Shown here piece after piece: positions 33,813 to 46,200 of a stretch of DNA of 64,000 nt. The translations under genes were made by a program, and so were the position numbers. The notes beneath the pieces are model-generated. The model had not been told where the DNA came from and ran no database searches. It worked only from the letters and a program-made list of their open reading frames with translations. Every line of letters starts with the position of its first letter. The stretch's first letter is position 1. The stretch covers positions 50,118,574-50,182,573 of the forward strand of contig NC_065921.1 of NCBI RefSeq assembly GCF_024586455.1. Direction: 5' to 3'. This stretch comes from Bactrocera neohumeralis (taxonomy: Eukaryota; Arthropoda; Insecta; Diptera; Tephritidae).

Positions 33813-35707
33813 TTATTTACACATATTTTTATATATGCTATTGTAGACGGACTGCTGAAAGAAAGTCACAGACAGATGGTGCGTTAAAAATTGGATAATT
33901 TTTTTTAAATTTATATAATTTTCTTTTAATTTGTATACTTCTTCTTTCGCTACGTGGCGCCAATTGGATATCCCAAGCGTAGCCAGGTCTTTCTCCACCT
34001 GGTCCTTCCAACGGAGTGGAGGTCTTCCTCTTCCTCTGCTTCCCCGGCGGGTACTGCGTCGAATACTTTCAGAGCTGGAGTGTTTTCGTCCATCCGGACA
34101 ACATGACCTAGGCAGCGTAGCCGCTGTCTTTTAATTCGCTGAACTATGTCGATGTCGTCGTATATCTCGTACAGCTCACCGTTCCATCGAATGCGATATT
34201 CGCCGTGGCCAAAGCGCAGGGGACCATAAATCTTTCGCAGAACTTTTCTCTCGAAAACACGCAACGTCGACTCATCCTTTGTTGACATCATCCAAGCCTC
34301 TGCACCATATAGCAGGACGGAAATAATGAGGGACTTATAGAGTTTGGTTTTTGTTCGTCAGGAGAGGAAAATATACGAAACTATCTACAACTTCAAAGTT
34401 ATGACTGTCAACAGTGACGTGAGTGCCAAGTTGCGAGTGCGACGACTGTTTGTTTGATGACAGGAGATATTTCGTCTTGCCCTCGTTCACTGCCAGACCC
34501 ATTTGCTTTGCTTCCTGTCCAGTCTGGAGAAAGAACTAACGGCGCGGCTGTTGAGGCCGATGATATCAATATCATCGACATACGCCAGCAGCTGTACACT
34601 CTTATAAACGATTGCACCTGCTCGATTAAGTTCTGCAGCTCGAATTATTTTCTCCAGCAGCAGGTTGAAGAAGTCGCAGGATAGGGAGTCGCCTTGTCTG
34701 AAACCTCGTCTGGTATTGAACGGCTCGGAGAGGTCGTTCGCGATCCTGACGGAGCTTCTGGTATTTCTCAACGTCAGTTTACACAGCCGTATTAGTTTTG
34801 CGGGGATACCAAATTCAGACAACGCGGCATAGAGGCAGCTCCTTTTCGTGCTGTCGAAAGCAGCTTTGAAATCGCCGAAGAGGTGGTGTGTGTCGATTCT
34901 CCTTTCACGGGTCTTTTCCATGGCGCATGGTGAATATCTGGTCGGTTGTTGATTTTCCAGGTCTAAAGCCACACTGATAAGGTCCAATCAGTTTGTTGAC
35001 GGTGGGATTTAATCTTTCACACAATACGCTCGATAGAACCTTATACGCGATGTTGAGGATCCCACGGTAGTTGGCGCAGATTGTGGGGTCTCCTTTTTTA
35101 TGGATTGGGCAGAGCACACTTAAATTCCAATCGTTGGGCATGTTTTCGTCCGACCATATTTTGCAAAGAAGCTGATGCATGCTCCTTATCAGTTCTTCGC
35201 CGACGAGTTTGAATACCTCGGCCGGTAATCCATCGGCCCCCGCTGCTTTGTTGTTCTTCAGACGGGTAATTGCTATTTCAGCAGGCTAGAGAAGTGTTCC
35301 CTCCATAATTTAAGTATGCTCTGGGCATTATGTGACTAGATCGCCTTTGGGGGTTCTACAAGAATATGCTCCGGTCTTGAAACTTTCTGTAAGCCGCCGC
35401 ATTTATGGCCACTGTAGTAAATGCCACAAGGACCTACTCGTCTCAGTCCTTGTTCCGTCCATCGCATTTCTTGGACGGCGGTGATGTCATCCTTCACTCT
35501 AACGAGCACATCAACCAGCTGGGCAGCGGCACCTTCCCAATTAAAGGACCGGACATTCCAGGTGCATGCCCTCAATTCGAAGTCTTTATATCGTTTGCCA
35601 TGGTCGTCATCAAAAGGGGGGTCACTCATCCGAGGCTTGTTGTTCCTTTTCATTGGGGGTGTTTTTTTACATGGCGGGTGCCTAACCCAGCGCACAACCC
35701 TATGTAG
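33813..35707 (-). mobile_element. RTE-type LINE, internally deleted
   Basis: Read on the minus strand. At 35600-35400 there is the start of an endonuclease (ACTWNVRSFNWEGAAAQLVD; ITAVQEMRWTEQG; GIYYSGH). The rest of the endonuclease is deleted, and at about 35280-34480 the reverse transcriptase follows: KAAGADGLPAE-like, LCPIHKKGDPTICANYRGI, YQCGFRPGKSTTDQIF, HHLFGDFKAAFDSTKR, GFRQGDSLSCDFFNLL and LLAYVDDIDIIG (YVDD in place of the usual YADD). The C-terminal part at 34290-33950 reads VFERKVLRKIYGPLR, IKRQRLRCLGHVVRMDE and RTRWRKTW. Several stops and frame changes. Clade is inferred from the CTWNVRS endonuclease and GHVVRM C-terminus. Confidence 0.8.
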
Positions 35708-36396
35708 AGGATGTTTCGCCTCCTCACTTTAGCTCGCCTTCAAACGGATGTTCTTGGGCTACCCAGAGGATACTTGGTCAAAGACCGGAAGTTGTGAGCT
35801 GCTTGAGCCATGTGCAAAAGAATCGTTTCTGGCCACTCCCAAGTGAATGGCGATCAGAGAACTTTCCTCACTAGCGTGAACTTCTACACATGACCCCATC
35901 TTCCTTGTATCCTTAATTTGTAAACACTTAACTAATAATTAAATGGAACTTTCAATGGATACATTGTATTTCACCATACTCATATTTTGAGTGAACGCGG
36001 GCAAAGTCGGTAACCCCTATTCATACTCGTATAAGAGGGGTTTCTGGTCTAGATGCCTAAGTTTTAGGCATTTTCAAATTAAATTTAAAAATTAAAAACA
36101 TTTTTCTATGAATTTTTTGTACGTTTTTTTTTATTTAAAGAATATAAAAAAAAACATAAAAATATCGAATTATAAATCGGCGGAGTGGGGGCTGAAAAAC
36201 AATGGTGGTTGTTATCTAAAACAAATTGAATAGATAGAGAGATGTTTAACAAAGCTAAGTAGAACCCAATATTCATGTAAATCATCTCACAAAGACTAGT
36301 TTCGAAAAAAAACGAATTCTATTGCTGTTTGTTTAAATAAAGTGTTCACTTATGCGAAAATGTGAGGGCCATATATTATTGCCTGTTTATGCTAAT
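35708..36396. other. Intergenic, no gene seen
   Basis: AT-rich after 35930; the part up to about 35900 may be 5' flank or UTR of the neighbouring LINE. Nothing recognised. Confidence 0.4.
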
Positions 36397-37742
36397 CAGG
36401 GGTGTTGTGGAATCCAAGACAGAATTGCTTAGCTGTCAGAATTGCAAACCAATTACACAGGACAACTGCTAATCTGGGGGTGAGAACCAATTTAAAAGGT
36501 CATAAAAAAAAACTGACACATACGAACGCCAAACCCTTTGAGGGTTTTACTATACTGACCTAGTACCATCACCCTGACTTGGAATTTCTCACCCCCCAGA
36601 CAATAATCCCAAAAATGTTCCACAGTGTTATCAAGGGTGTCACAGAATCTGATTGGATTTTCGTCTTTTCGAACATACGCAAAACCAATATTCGATCCAA
36701 ATGTGACAAAACTTGCAAATGAATACATTTGGAGGCAATCCTATTAAAGTTTTTAATAAGTTCCGAATTAAAGAAAGATTTTAAGAGACAACATTTATAG
36801 ATGGAATTTATAGATGGGAATTCGAAATATTGTCGACGCTAGAAGGGAAATAGTGACCGAGCGATATATGAGCGCTTGGGCAGAAAGCGAAACTTTGACT
36901 CGGTTTTTCATTTTTACGATTTTTCTTAATTGGCGGGCAGGATTGGAAAAACTAAACATATGGAAATGGGGCAAAGTTTATTATCTTTGGCATTAAATTA
37001 TCTTCTATTTAAACTAAAAAAACATTAAGAAAATTTAAGTTTGAACATATGTTTAAGCAACATAAAGTGACATTTTTTTGGTCAAAAATCACTTTAAAAA
37101 AAAATTTAGAATTTAATTTTTTGAAATTTTCCGAGTTTAACTTGAACATAAGTTATTAACAAATACGAATCTCTTTAAATTTTTTGTTTCCGACAGAAAT
37201 TGCAACCTGCATACTTTCCGCCGTCCGACAAATGCACACGCGAGATGCATCGGGCAATTGTTTCCCTAAGGCACAGTATCAAAGAATTCGTATCCAAAAA
37301 ATTTTCGGGTGATGTTTATATGTATATATAACTATAAGCCCTCGAAATCCCGCTTTAATTAATTATTTCTTTCCCTCCCAAAAAAAAAAACATCAAGCAA
37401 AGCGGCTCCCCCACTTAAATATCCGCATTTTTTCCAAAACTCAATAATTAAGACATTTCGCACTTTATTCTTATGTTTTCTCCTATAGAAATAAACATAA
37501 ATCAGTTCGTAACAATAAAATAACTCGATTTCTTAACTTACATTTCAAATCTGCGTGCGACTATCTTCTTGCTTTGTTTCTGACAGCAAAACCGATATAA
37601 TTGGTTTCAGTGACATCCAAAACCGATACAAATTCTGTTTCGAATATCAAACCAATAATGACTGAATTCATGACACCTACTGCTTTTTTTTTATTGGTTT
37701 CAATTCTGATTCCGACAACTTTGAGGTTCCACAACACCCCTG
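36397..37742. mobile_element. hAT-like non-autonomous element with a nested MITE
   Basis: Perfect 16-bp inverted ends: CAGGGGTGTTGTGGAA at 36397-36412 and its complement at 37727-37742. Similarity continues inward (gtcagaattgcaaaccaat on the left; atcagaattgaaaccaat read from the right). The CAGGG start is typical of hAT ends. I could not see an 8-bp target duplication. No transposase frame. A family-2 TTAA MITE sits inside at 36790-37418. Confidence 0.65.
36790..37418 (-). mobile_element. TTAA MITE, family 2, copy 2 (inverted, one end worn)
   Basis: Runs opposite to copy 1 at 10182. The segment tatagatgggaattcgaaat, ctagaagggaaatagtgacc and atttcttcccctccc-like ends align with copy 1 reversed. 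The right end reads agcggctccccca-cTTAA at 37415-37418. The other terminal repeat is missing or eroded. Confidence 0.7.
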
Positions 37743-38728
37743 AATATTCCTGTGAATGGTGGTTTTCTTAAATTTTTTTTTTTAATTTTGACTGTCAACA
37801 TAAAAGTGGCGACTGTTGCCTGGCAAAGCATAAAAAGATGAAAGTTGTTCAACACCTTGCTTCGCTTGCTGCGTTTCGCTTTGATGTGAATGTACTCATA
37901 CAAAAGCAAACATGTAACTTTCTGCCAAAGCAAATGTCTGACGCATAGCGAAGTAAAAGTTCTATGTGAATTAGGCATAACTGCTTTTCACATTCGTCAC
38001 TAAACAGCCTAGTTTTAAATGCCTGTTTTTTAATTTTTTAAAATATAAAGAGTTTAAAATTTGTTTAGGAACGATTAGATTATAAAAATCTAGAGTTTAT
38101 ACAATAGTAAACAAAGGAAATTCTTAACATAATAAGATACTTATATAATATCAAAAGAATTACAAAAGTATTTTTTTAAATCAATTGTGGAAAATCATTT
38201 TATCATTATTTTAAAGATATTTAATGTATTCCTACTCAAAGATAAAATAACGCAAAATACTAACAACTGGTATTTAGCAGTTCTATTTGTTTAGTGCCTA
38301 GAATTATTTAAATTCCTTTAAATACTTATTTGCCTTTTTGTAGTGTAATTATGTACTATTGGTTTTTTACGGTAATTAAGAAGGGTCGCAGTTACTGTAA
38401 ATGCATTATGCGTATTATGCTAAATTCCAAATAATCCCAATTCTTTAAATTATTTCACTATTTTACTGTACGAGTCGCTATTTTAAGTAAAACGTGTCCC
38501 CTTTCGCACGTATGTTCCTAATGGATGAAAAATGTGAAATCAACAGATTTTACAAATTCTGCTCTCGGCAACTTTTACATGAATTCCTGAACACAACACA
38601 TCAAATCGTTTAAATAAATACAGATGAATGTTGTTATATTCTAAATACATTATATGGCACATGCTTTTTAAAAGTAGTTAAAATCTCTATACAGTATAGT
38701 TTAATAAATTCTGAGTATTCAATACAAT
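37743..38728. other. 3' flank of Pepck1
   Basis: AT-rich with no gene recognised. The 3' UTR of Pepck1 must occupy its right-hand part; ATTAAA on the minus strand at 38700-38705 is a possible polyadenylation signal about 25 bp after the stop codon. Confidence 0.45.
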
Positions 38729-40925
38729 TTAAATTTGCGCAACGTGTTCTTTAAGTTGGTTTAATTCGTTATAAATATCTTCAGGCAAGTCGGATCCTAC
38801 TTGAGATTCAAAGTAGTTACGAATTTCCGATACCTCTTCCAACCAGAACTCCTTTGGCAAAGAGAATAGTTCTTTGTAATCGATGTTGACCTTCATGCTT
38901 TCCAAATTAAGATCCCCCTCGGCTGGTATTCTACCTATAGCAACATCAGCATAACATTGCTCTCCACTGCACCGACGCAAAATCCATTCCAAAACTCGTG
39001 AATTCTCACCATATCCAGGCCAAATGAATTTTCCATTCGAGCCTTTGCGGAACCAGTTGACATGAAAAATTTTGGGAACGTTTCCACGGTTTTCCATACT
39101 CAACCAATGTTGGACGTAGTGGCCAAAATTATAACCAAAAAATGGACGCATAGCGAAAGGATCGTGCATTATTACTTTGCCCTTATGTTCAGCAGCAGCT
39201 GTTGATTCACTGCGCATTGCTGCACCAACAAACACTCCATGAGCCCAGCTGCGTGACTCATATATTAAGGGTACTCCTTCTGGTCGTCTCCCGCCAAACA
39301 AAATTGCACTGATTGGAACGCCTTGTGGATTCTCCCAATGGGTATCAATAATGGGACATTGGGCAGCTGGTGTACAAAAACGAGAGTTAGGATGTGCGGC
39401 TGGCTCGCCTGAATCCTTAGTCCAAGGTTTGCCATGCCAATCAGTAATTTGGACACCTGGAGCCAAGCTGCTCTCCATACCTTCCCAGTAAACACCACCA
39501 TCTGAGGTATAGGCCACATTGGTAAAAATCGTATTTTTAAAAATTGTAGCCATGGCGATTGGATTAGTTTCTACAGAAGTACCGGGAGCAACACCAAAGA
39601 AACCATTTTCGGGGTTTATAGCACGTAAAACTCCTTCACTGTCGAATTTCATCCATGCGATATCGTCACCAACACATTCCACTTTGTATCCGGCTAGAGA
39701 TGGATTCAACATAGCCAAGTTAGTTTTACCGCAAGCTGAAGGGAATGCCGCGGTAATGTATTTCTTCTCTCCTTTCGGGTCGGTAATGCCCAAAATAAGC
39801 ATATGTTCCGCCAACCAACCTTCACGTTTAGCTATGGTGCTACCAATACGCAATGCAAAACATTTTTTGCCAAGAAGGGAATTACCTCCATAACCCGAAC
39901 CGTAAGAAACTATTAAATTCTTAGCAGGTTTATGCAAAATAATAGTACGCTCTGGATCACACGGCCATGAAGAGTATTCAATAACTCCGTTGGAAGGCTT
40001 ACCAACTGAATGTAAAGCACGTACAAACTCCTCTTGCTTTTTCAATTGCTCTAGGACTGGTGCACCCATGCGGGCCATGATGCGCATAGAAGCAACGACA
40101 TATGGTGAATCGGTGACTTCGATTCCAATTTTTGAGAGTGGTGAACCCAATGGACCCATACTAAATGGAACAACGTACATTGTACGTCCTTTCATGCAGC
40201 CAGGAAAACGCTCTTGAATTGCTTGATCGAAGCTTGATGGAGAAATCCAATTACCTAGAGTACCCTTTACACCTTCTATTGGTGTAGGAACGCTTTCATT
40301 CTTTTGCTCAGTGCATATAAATGTACGAGCTTCTACACGTGCAACATCTGCAGGATTCGTGCGAGCTAACCAACAATTTTCGTATTTAGGAAGAGGTATA
40401 ATGGTTCCATCGTCCAACATCAATTTCAGCAATATTTTGTTTTCAATATCGGATCCATCACAAATGTGCACTTGATCGGGTTGGCAAAGAGCTACTGACT
40501 CCTCAACAAAGATTTTGACAGCGGGTGTCAAATTGGATACATTGCCGTAAGAAACATTGGTACCACGTATATGACTATATAAGCCAAAGTTGGTTTGCTG
40601 GTTCTTGTTTTGTTGAGGTACTGAGCAGTTTCCAAAAGGTCTGTAATATTAAAAAATACGTTTGGAACTTTATATTTTCAATATATTTAATTATTGTCAG
40701 ACATACATATCCTTGTAAATAAAATCAATTTATGTGTATGTACGTATAGGTTTAGAATTATTATTTTTTCTTTCCATTTGGGTATGAGTACCTTATATGA
40801 CACACATACATATGTACATATGTATATATGTATATATGTATGTATGTATGTACATCACACAAGAAGATAAAAAATTTGTAGGAAAACACTTACACTTGTT
40901 TGGGTTGTTCAATAATCTCAGGCAT
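38729..40925 (-). CDS. Pepck1: Phosphoenolpyruvate carboxykinase (GTP), Pepck1
   Basis: Converts oxaloacetate and GTP to phosphoenolpyruvate, the committed step of gluconeogenesis and glyceroneogenesis. Two coding exons on the minus strand: 40925-40894 (MPEIIEQPKQ plus two bases) and 40640-38729. The intron of 253 nt has GTAAGT and TTAATATTACAG ends, and the split codon restores V-PFGNCS. The product is 647 aa, the length I recall for the fly enzyme. Motifs: CDGSD and WLARTNPADVARVE near the N-terminus, the kinase-1 loop AFPSACGKTN with the reactive Cys (C314, K316), ECVGDDIAWMKFD (Asp 336-337), NGFFGVAPGTS, and the mobile lid RSESTAAAEHKGK (about 487-499). All key residues are present. No mitochondrial presequence is obvious. 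A frame beginning at 40531 would start with TTG and is only part of exon 2. Confidence 0.97.
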
Positions 40926-41143
40926 CGTTTTGTTTTGAAGTATGTAACGTTGAATTTAATTAACAGAAAAATCACAATTTTTATCACAATGTTTAGAATT
41001 CGTTCACTTTTACTTTCATATGTTTCTCCAAAGTTTTTTATCAAAACTCAATTTTCTTCTCAGACCACTGACTTTTTGTTCACTTGATCTTTCCATTTAC
41101 TCTGAACTCGAGTAACTAATGTCTTCAAGCAACAAACAGCTCG

Positions 41144-41151
41144 CTTTTATA
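41144..41151 (-). promoter_or_regulatory. TATA box of Pepck1
   Basis: GGCTATAAAAGCG on the minus strand, about 220 bp before the ATG. Transcription would start near 41120, giving a 5' UTR of roughly 195 nt. No other core element is clear. Confidence 0.65.
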
Positions 41152-42719
41152 GCCGACAACAAGCGTGAGTAGGCCAACTGAACTCGTTATCTATGTTATA
41201 AACAACGAGCCCACCCGAACCGAGACCCGTTCCAACAAATGCACTATAAACAGGCCTCTTCTGAGTGTTTTTTTGTTGCTTTGTGCTGATGTCGTCCCAA
41301 CACAATGAAATAAAACAGCACTAAGAAAATACCACGTTATCTCGTTGCTCGATCATTCTCCATGGCGAACAAAGCATGTTAAACAGGCTTCACACACGAA
41401 AATTTTTGTTGCTCATTATCATTAAATTTACGATTCACAGCCCCAACTAGAGGAAACAGGGCATAATTGCAGTCATGTAAACTCTATAAAATGAAAAGGA
41501 ATGCCAAACTAAACAAATTGTTACGAACAAGAACACCCTTTTTTCTCTCTTCGCCTACTAATCGAGTTTGGGCAACAAAGGCCTTTGTATGCGAACGCAG
41601 GCTAAGCGTACCTGCATATAGCACATACTTGTATGTGTGAGTTGAGTATAGCATTTTTGAACCGGAGTAGACGGAATGCTCGTGCAATATAAAAATAGTT
41701 AATGATTGTGGTATACTTATGCATGTACATAAGTATGTAAATAAATGTATACAAGACGAGTACTAAATGGTGCTATGTTATTGGCTGAAATTTAGGAGGC
41801 TCGTCTTTGAAAATGTTGCATTTCTGGTTTTAGTTCTAAATAATGAGATGGCTTTGTTCGAATTTCGTCTCTAAAAGAACAAGTGTAGAAATGTATAGTA
41901 TGTGTATTTATAAATTCATACATACATAAGTATGTATTAAAAAAATTATTTGAGTATGTAAGACATAGTAAGTGTATTAGTTTGATCCGTGTTTGGTGTT
42001 TGGGGTAGTATCAATGTTCTGTGAGCAGTTGATTTAAGTATATTTGTTGTCTTTGTTTGCATTTGCTTAACTTTAACGTATGTATGTATGTATGTATAAT
42101 AGGGACAAATCCATTAAATTATTTCAAAGACCAAAAATTTTACCAATATACATACATATGTACATACATACATAGGTTCTAATCACTAGTTACTATGCCA
42201 CGATGCTTGAATGAGTACTTTGTTTTTATTTTATTTCCCGTCAGTTATTTCTAGAATTACGCCGTCATTCTGCTACGTACAGTTGACAGCAGAAAATAAA
42301 AGGAAGAAAACTAAAATAAACGAGGCAAAGTGCATTTTAACTATTTTGCATGTAAAATGAAGGTAAAACTATACAAGAAAAATATGAAGAAAATAGCCAA
42401 TGCAAAGAACTAAGGAACGAAGAAAAGACAAAATCTTAAACGGTTTCACTAAATGTTGGTACATTACGGGGCATCTTGACAGGATAAAATGTACTACATA
42501 AGCACTGTGGAGACTAATTAGTATTCCATATATTGAAAGCAATAAGCTCTGTCTTTACAAATTGTTTGAAATTTTAGCGCAGTTTTCATATAATCTCCAA
42601 AAATTAAAAAAAAAATTTCGAAGAATTTGAGTATTGGTATCGGTTATATTGCACACAAATGTATAACTGTTAATTTTATAACCCGTTAGGCACACATTTT
42701 GTAGGTGATGATTATGAAA
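41152..42719. other. Upstream region of Pepck1 and intergenic DNA
   Basis: No gene seen. Microsatellites of ATGTATGTATGT type at 42076-42100 and CATACATATGTACATACATA at 42150-42175. Hormone or CREB-type control sites are expected for a PEPCK promoter but I could not identify any with confidence. Confidence 0.4.
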
Positions 42720-44135
42720 TGTTATATCACAAAAATAGTATAAAGTAGGGGTACAAATTTTTGAATCAAAATGTACTTTTTTCGTTTTTATTTACAAAAG
42801 TTCAAGCAATTTAAATAAACAATAGAAAGTGAGTTTAAACAATAGAAGAAATATATATTTTTAATTTATGACATAATTTTCAGCGATGGCACCGAGAGGA
42901 AAAGAGATTTCTGACGATTTGAAAACTTTGATAATAAAATATCACAAAGAAAATAAATCCTTACGTGAAATCGGTCGTTTAGTAGATAAAAGTTTTGCTA
43001 CAATACAAAAGATCGTTACGAAATATAAAACGGTGGGAAACACAGCAAATAAGTCGCGCTCCGGTCGCCCACGGGTCTTCAGTCATATTTTAATTGTACG
43101 CAAAGTATACAAATCCCAAACTTAGTGCCCCTAAATTAAAATCTGAAATGGAAAATGAGATTGGAAAACATTGTAGTACCCAAACTATTCGACGTATATT
43201 TTATTTTCATGGACGTAGTAGAAAAAGCCGTTCGTGAGTAAAAAAAACGGATCGCATTTGCAAAAGATTACGAAAAGCATGACCAAAAATTTTGGAACCA
43301 AGTCATATTTTCAGACGAATGCAAATTTAGTATATGTGGATCCAATGGTCGTGAAAAGGTTTGGAGAAAAGTTAACGCAGAGTTAGATCCTATGAATATG
43401 ACTGGCACTCTTAAGCATGGTGTGAGTTCGGTCATGGTTTGGGGGTGCATGGCGTCAAAAGGGGTGGGTAATTTGGTTTTTATTGAGAACACTATGGACC
43501 GATACATTTTAAAATATAATTTAAAACAAAGTGCTATTAAATTGAACATGGAGGGGTCATTCATCTTCCAGCAAGACAATGACCCCAAGCATACATCGAA
43601 TATTGTGCGAGAATGGCTTTTATATAACGTGCCAAAACAATTGAAAACACCGCCACAATAACCGGATACAAACCCTATCGAGCATTTGTGGGAACATTTA
43701 AAGCGTCAAGTACGTAAACATTCGATAAAAAATAAGGATCAGCTAAAAAATATCCTTGACGAGGAGTGGAATAAAATACCGCCAGCAGTAACACAAAACT
43801 TGGTGAAATCAATGTCATCACGACTTAAAGCTATTATTAAGTCTAAAGGTTATCCAACCAAGTATTAGAATATAACTTTAATACAGCCTTTTTCTAACTT
43901 TTTCTACCACTTAATCTATCGTATACTTACTTTTGTGATATAAATTTATATCAGATTTTGTATAAAATTCAAAAAAAACTTATTTTAATCATTCTGTAAA
44001 TATTTCTGTACTGGAGTAGATCCCTACGTTTCTTTCGAGTAAATAAAGCATTATTTTATTTTATTTTGTGTTATTTAACAAAACTGTTAGGTGAATAATC
44101 CCGTCATACCTAGTGTATACTTACTTATGTGACTA
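42720..44135 (+). mobile_element. Tc1-type transposon remnant (DD34E)
   Basis: Transposase starts at ATG 42886 (MAPRGKEISDDLKTLIIKYH, then SLREIGRLVDKSFATIQKIV and RSGRPRVFS). After frame changes at 43090-43390 the catalytic part reads SSVMVWGCMASKGVG, FIFQQDNDPKHTS with the second Asp, and NPIEHLWEHLK with the Glu 34 residues later; one TAA lies between at 43659. It ends KSKGYPTKY at 43868. A motif gtatacttacttwtgtga occurs twice on the right (43921-43938 and 44115-44132) with an inverted relative on the left at 42726 (tcacaaaaatagtataaag), suggesting IR/DR-type ends. Outer left end unclear. Confidence 0.8.
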
Positions 44136-45055
44136 ACTGTATGTATGTCACTATATACATATATGTACATATGTACGTACATACATATGAATTAGCATGT
44201 ACGTATGTACATGCGTATTTGCATTAAGGGGATCAGGCTCTTATGCGTAACGGGAGGGTCCTCCACGCCTAGCATAGAATAATCGAACTTTTTGGATGCA
44301 TACAATTCACAATATTTTAACTTTGAAAGCTAATTTTTATTCACCAGACTTAATACAACTTTCGGAATGATAAACCAGTGCTTTTTTATGTTAAATAGAG
44401 GAATGTTCTCGCAGCTCGCATGTTGCTGCGTTCATGACGGTTTTCAGTTTTGAATATACATACATATGTACATATACAATACCAAAACATGTATTCTTGT
44501 AATATATACATATAATATATATGTATATATTTGTATATACATACATATACATATGTATGTATGTACATGTACAAATGAACTTATAAAAATATATTTTTTG
44601 GTCTTTATTTGATTTCTATGTAATAAAACTAACGCTTTTATCTTACCTAAATCTTCAGTTAAATCACTTCAAATAGGTTTTTTACTTGAATTTCTTTTCT
44701 CAGCATCCATTCTCGTTGCATCCGAGGGCCAATATCACCATGGATTTTTTCTACCAATTCAGTTCGATTACTAGCTTATAGACAACCTGACTTTTGGTGG
44801 TCATATACATACATACATATGTACATACATAAATCCTCACGACCATTTTAATTCTTTAAATTTTGTATAACGAAGTATTCGTAGAGATACAACTTTGCGA
44901 TACATATGTATGTACATATGTATGTATGTATATATTTATACATTATTTGGGTGGGTAAAGGAAGACAAATATTTTTTCTTTTCGTTTAGTACTCGCAAAA
45001 ATACATACATATGTATGTAGATTCTTAGACACTTCTAAGAAAGTTTCTCCAAGTA
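44136..45055. repeat. Microsatellite-rich stretch
   Basis: Many imperfect TACATATGTA/CATACATA arrays, for example at 44150-44215, 44455-44575, 44805-44830 and 44905-44935. Short frames here consist of Tyr/Ile/Met/His repeats and are not genes. Confidence 0.7.
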
Positions 45056-45585
45056 TACTACTGTGATCAAATTGAAAGGTGAATTTTGTCCATTTCATCT
45101 CCTTAAAAGTAATCCCCTTCCATTTTCCAGTCCTCATAGCACTTGGAAAAATCTTCCGTCGTGATGGTCATGTGGCCTTCTTCGATTCAGCTTTTATATC
45201 CTCAATTGAGTCAAAAGGGTGTCCTCGGAATCATGTGAATTTGCTCAATAGCCTAAAGTTACACGAAGGTAAATCAGGCAAATGCGGTGGTTGCCGCACG
45301 ATACATATTAGTGTCGAAATGATCACGAATAACCAATGCAGTTTGAGATGGTACATTATCGCACTTCTTTGTTCAATAAATTCAGACATAGTAAAATCGA
45401 AGAATTCACTTTTAGAGCCTCACAAAACGACGCGTATCTCAAATACTAATGAATATTTTGACGTACAATTTAGCATAGATGTCACTAACAGTACTACATA
45501 CTTACAGAAAAAAATTTACCGATTAGAAAAGCACGCGAAGTATAATTTAAAAATTCACCTTTCAATTTGATCATAGTACTTAGTA
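45056..45585 (-). mobile_element. Internally deleted mariner-like element
   Basis: Inverted ends: gatcaaattgaaaggtgaat at 45065 and its complement at about 45571-45552, with outer parts also similar. On the minus strand near 45230-45080, fragments resemble the mariner C-terminus (an Asp/Glu-rich IEDIKAE-like stretch, then a phenylalanine-tryptophan block and GDYF-like end), but heavily broken. The plus-strand 163-codon frame at 45079 is antisense and not believed. Length 0.53 kb. Confidence 0.6.
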
Positions 45586-45639
45586 TATTTTCCCAGGTAG
45601 AAGATAGGGCTTCAATAAACAAATTATAATTCAGTTTAT

Positions 45640-45800
45640 CTAAGGCAGGAATATGATTTGTCTCCAGTAATGGCTTGCTTTTTACAACTCTTCTTCACGT
45701 ATTGGCTGGTCTCTCTCGTCTACAGCTTTCTTGAGGATTCCAGTCTAATGCTGTTCTTGTGATGTGCTCTTACGGCTTACGCAATGTGTATCGAGCACAC
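45640..45800 (-). mobile_element. LINE C-terminal fragment
   Basis: On the minus strand from 45795, ITRTALDWNPQESCRRERPA then NT-stop-RRVVK resembles the ALxWNPQGKRxRGRPxxTWRR end shared by several insect non-LTR elements. Only about 50 codons remain and the frame contains a stop. Assignment to a clade is not possible. Confidence 0.45.
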
Positions 45801-45959
45801 AATGTTTTCGTAAACCTAAAGGTTTTATCACACAAAAACAAATTGCAGTTCCATATCGTAATTTAGTGTTTGGTTATGCCACTTTATGTACAAGTATTTC
45901 CGCTTAACCGCACTTTGTGAGCATTGCAGTTGTCCGATTAGGATCACGTAACTCGTTCT

Positions 45960-46200
45960 TACTCTTTTGACAATGAGTAAAGATATCTCAATTTTTACAT
46001 CAGGTAACACGTACAGACACACAGTCACACGGATTTCAACTCGTTTCGTCGCCCTGATCATTTATATAAGTATATGTATGTAGATATGTTTGTATGTATA
46101 TAACTCTATACATATCTGTATATTAATTTTTGGCGATACAAGCAACCGTTAGATGAACATAACTATTATACACTGTAGCAAAATATTGCAAGAGTATTAA
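45960..46200 (+). repeat. 3' fragment of the old interspersed repeat
   Basis: caatttttacatcaggtaac, cgtacagacacacagtcaca, gatttcaactcgtttcgtcg and atgaacataactattataca match the end of the copy at 7680-7860. Confidence 0.6.

Noticed and set aside
39519..39893. 124-codon plus-strand frame within Pepck1
   Set aside because: Exact antisense of the conserved Pepck1 coding region; explained by codon bias on the other strand.
38729..40531. Pepck1 as a 600-codon single exon starting at 40531
   Set aside because: The start there would be TTG. A spliced exon with ATG at 40925 matches in phase and gives the expected 647 aa.
40797..41087. 96-codon plus-strand frame beginning MTHIHMYIC
   Set aside because: Starts in a microsatellite inside the Pepck1 intron and runs antisense over its first exon and 5' UTR.
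44386..44574. Tyr/Ile-rich minus-strand frame
   Set aside because: Translation of TACATATGTA microsatellite.
45079..45570. 163-codon plus-strand frame
   Set aside because: Lies between inverted repeats of a deleted mariner and is antisense to transposase remnants.
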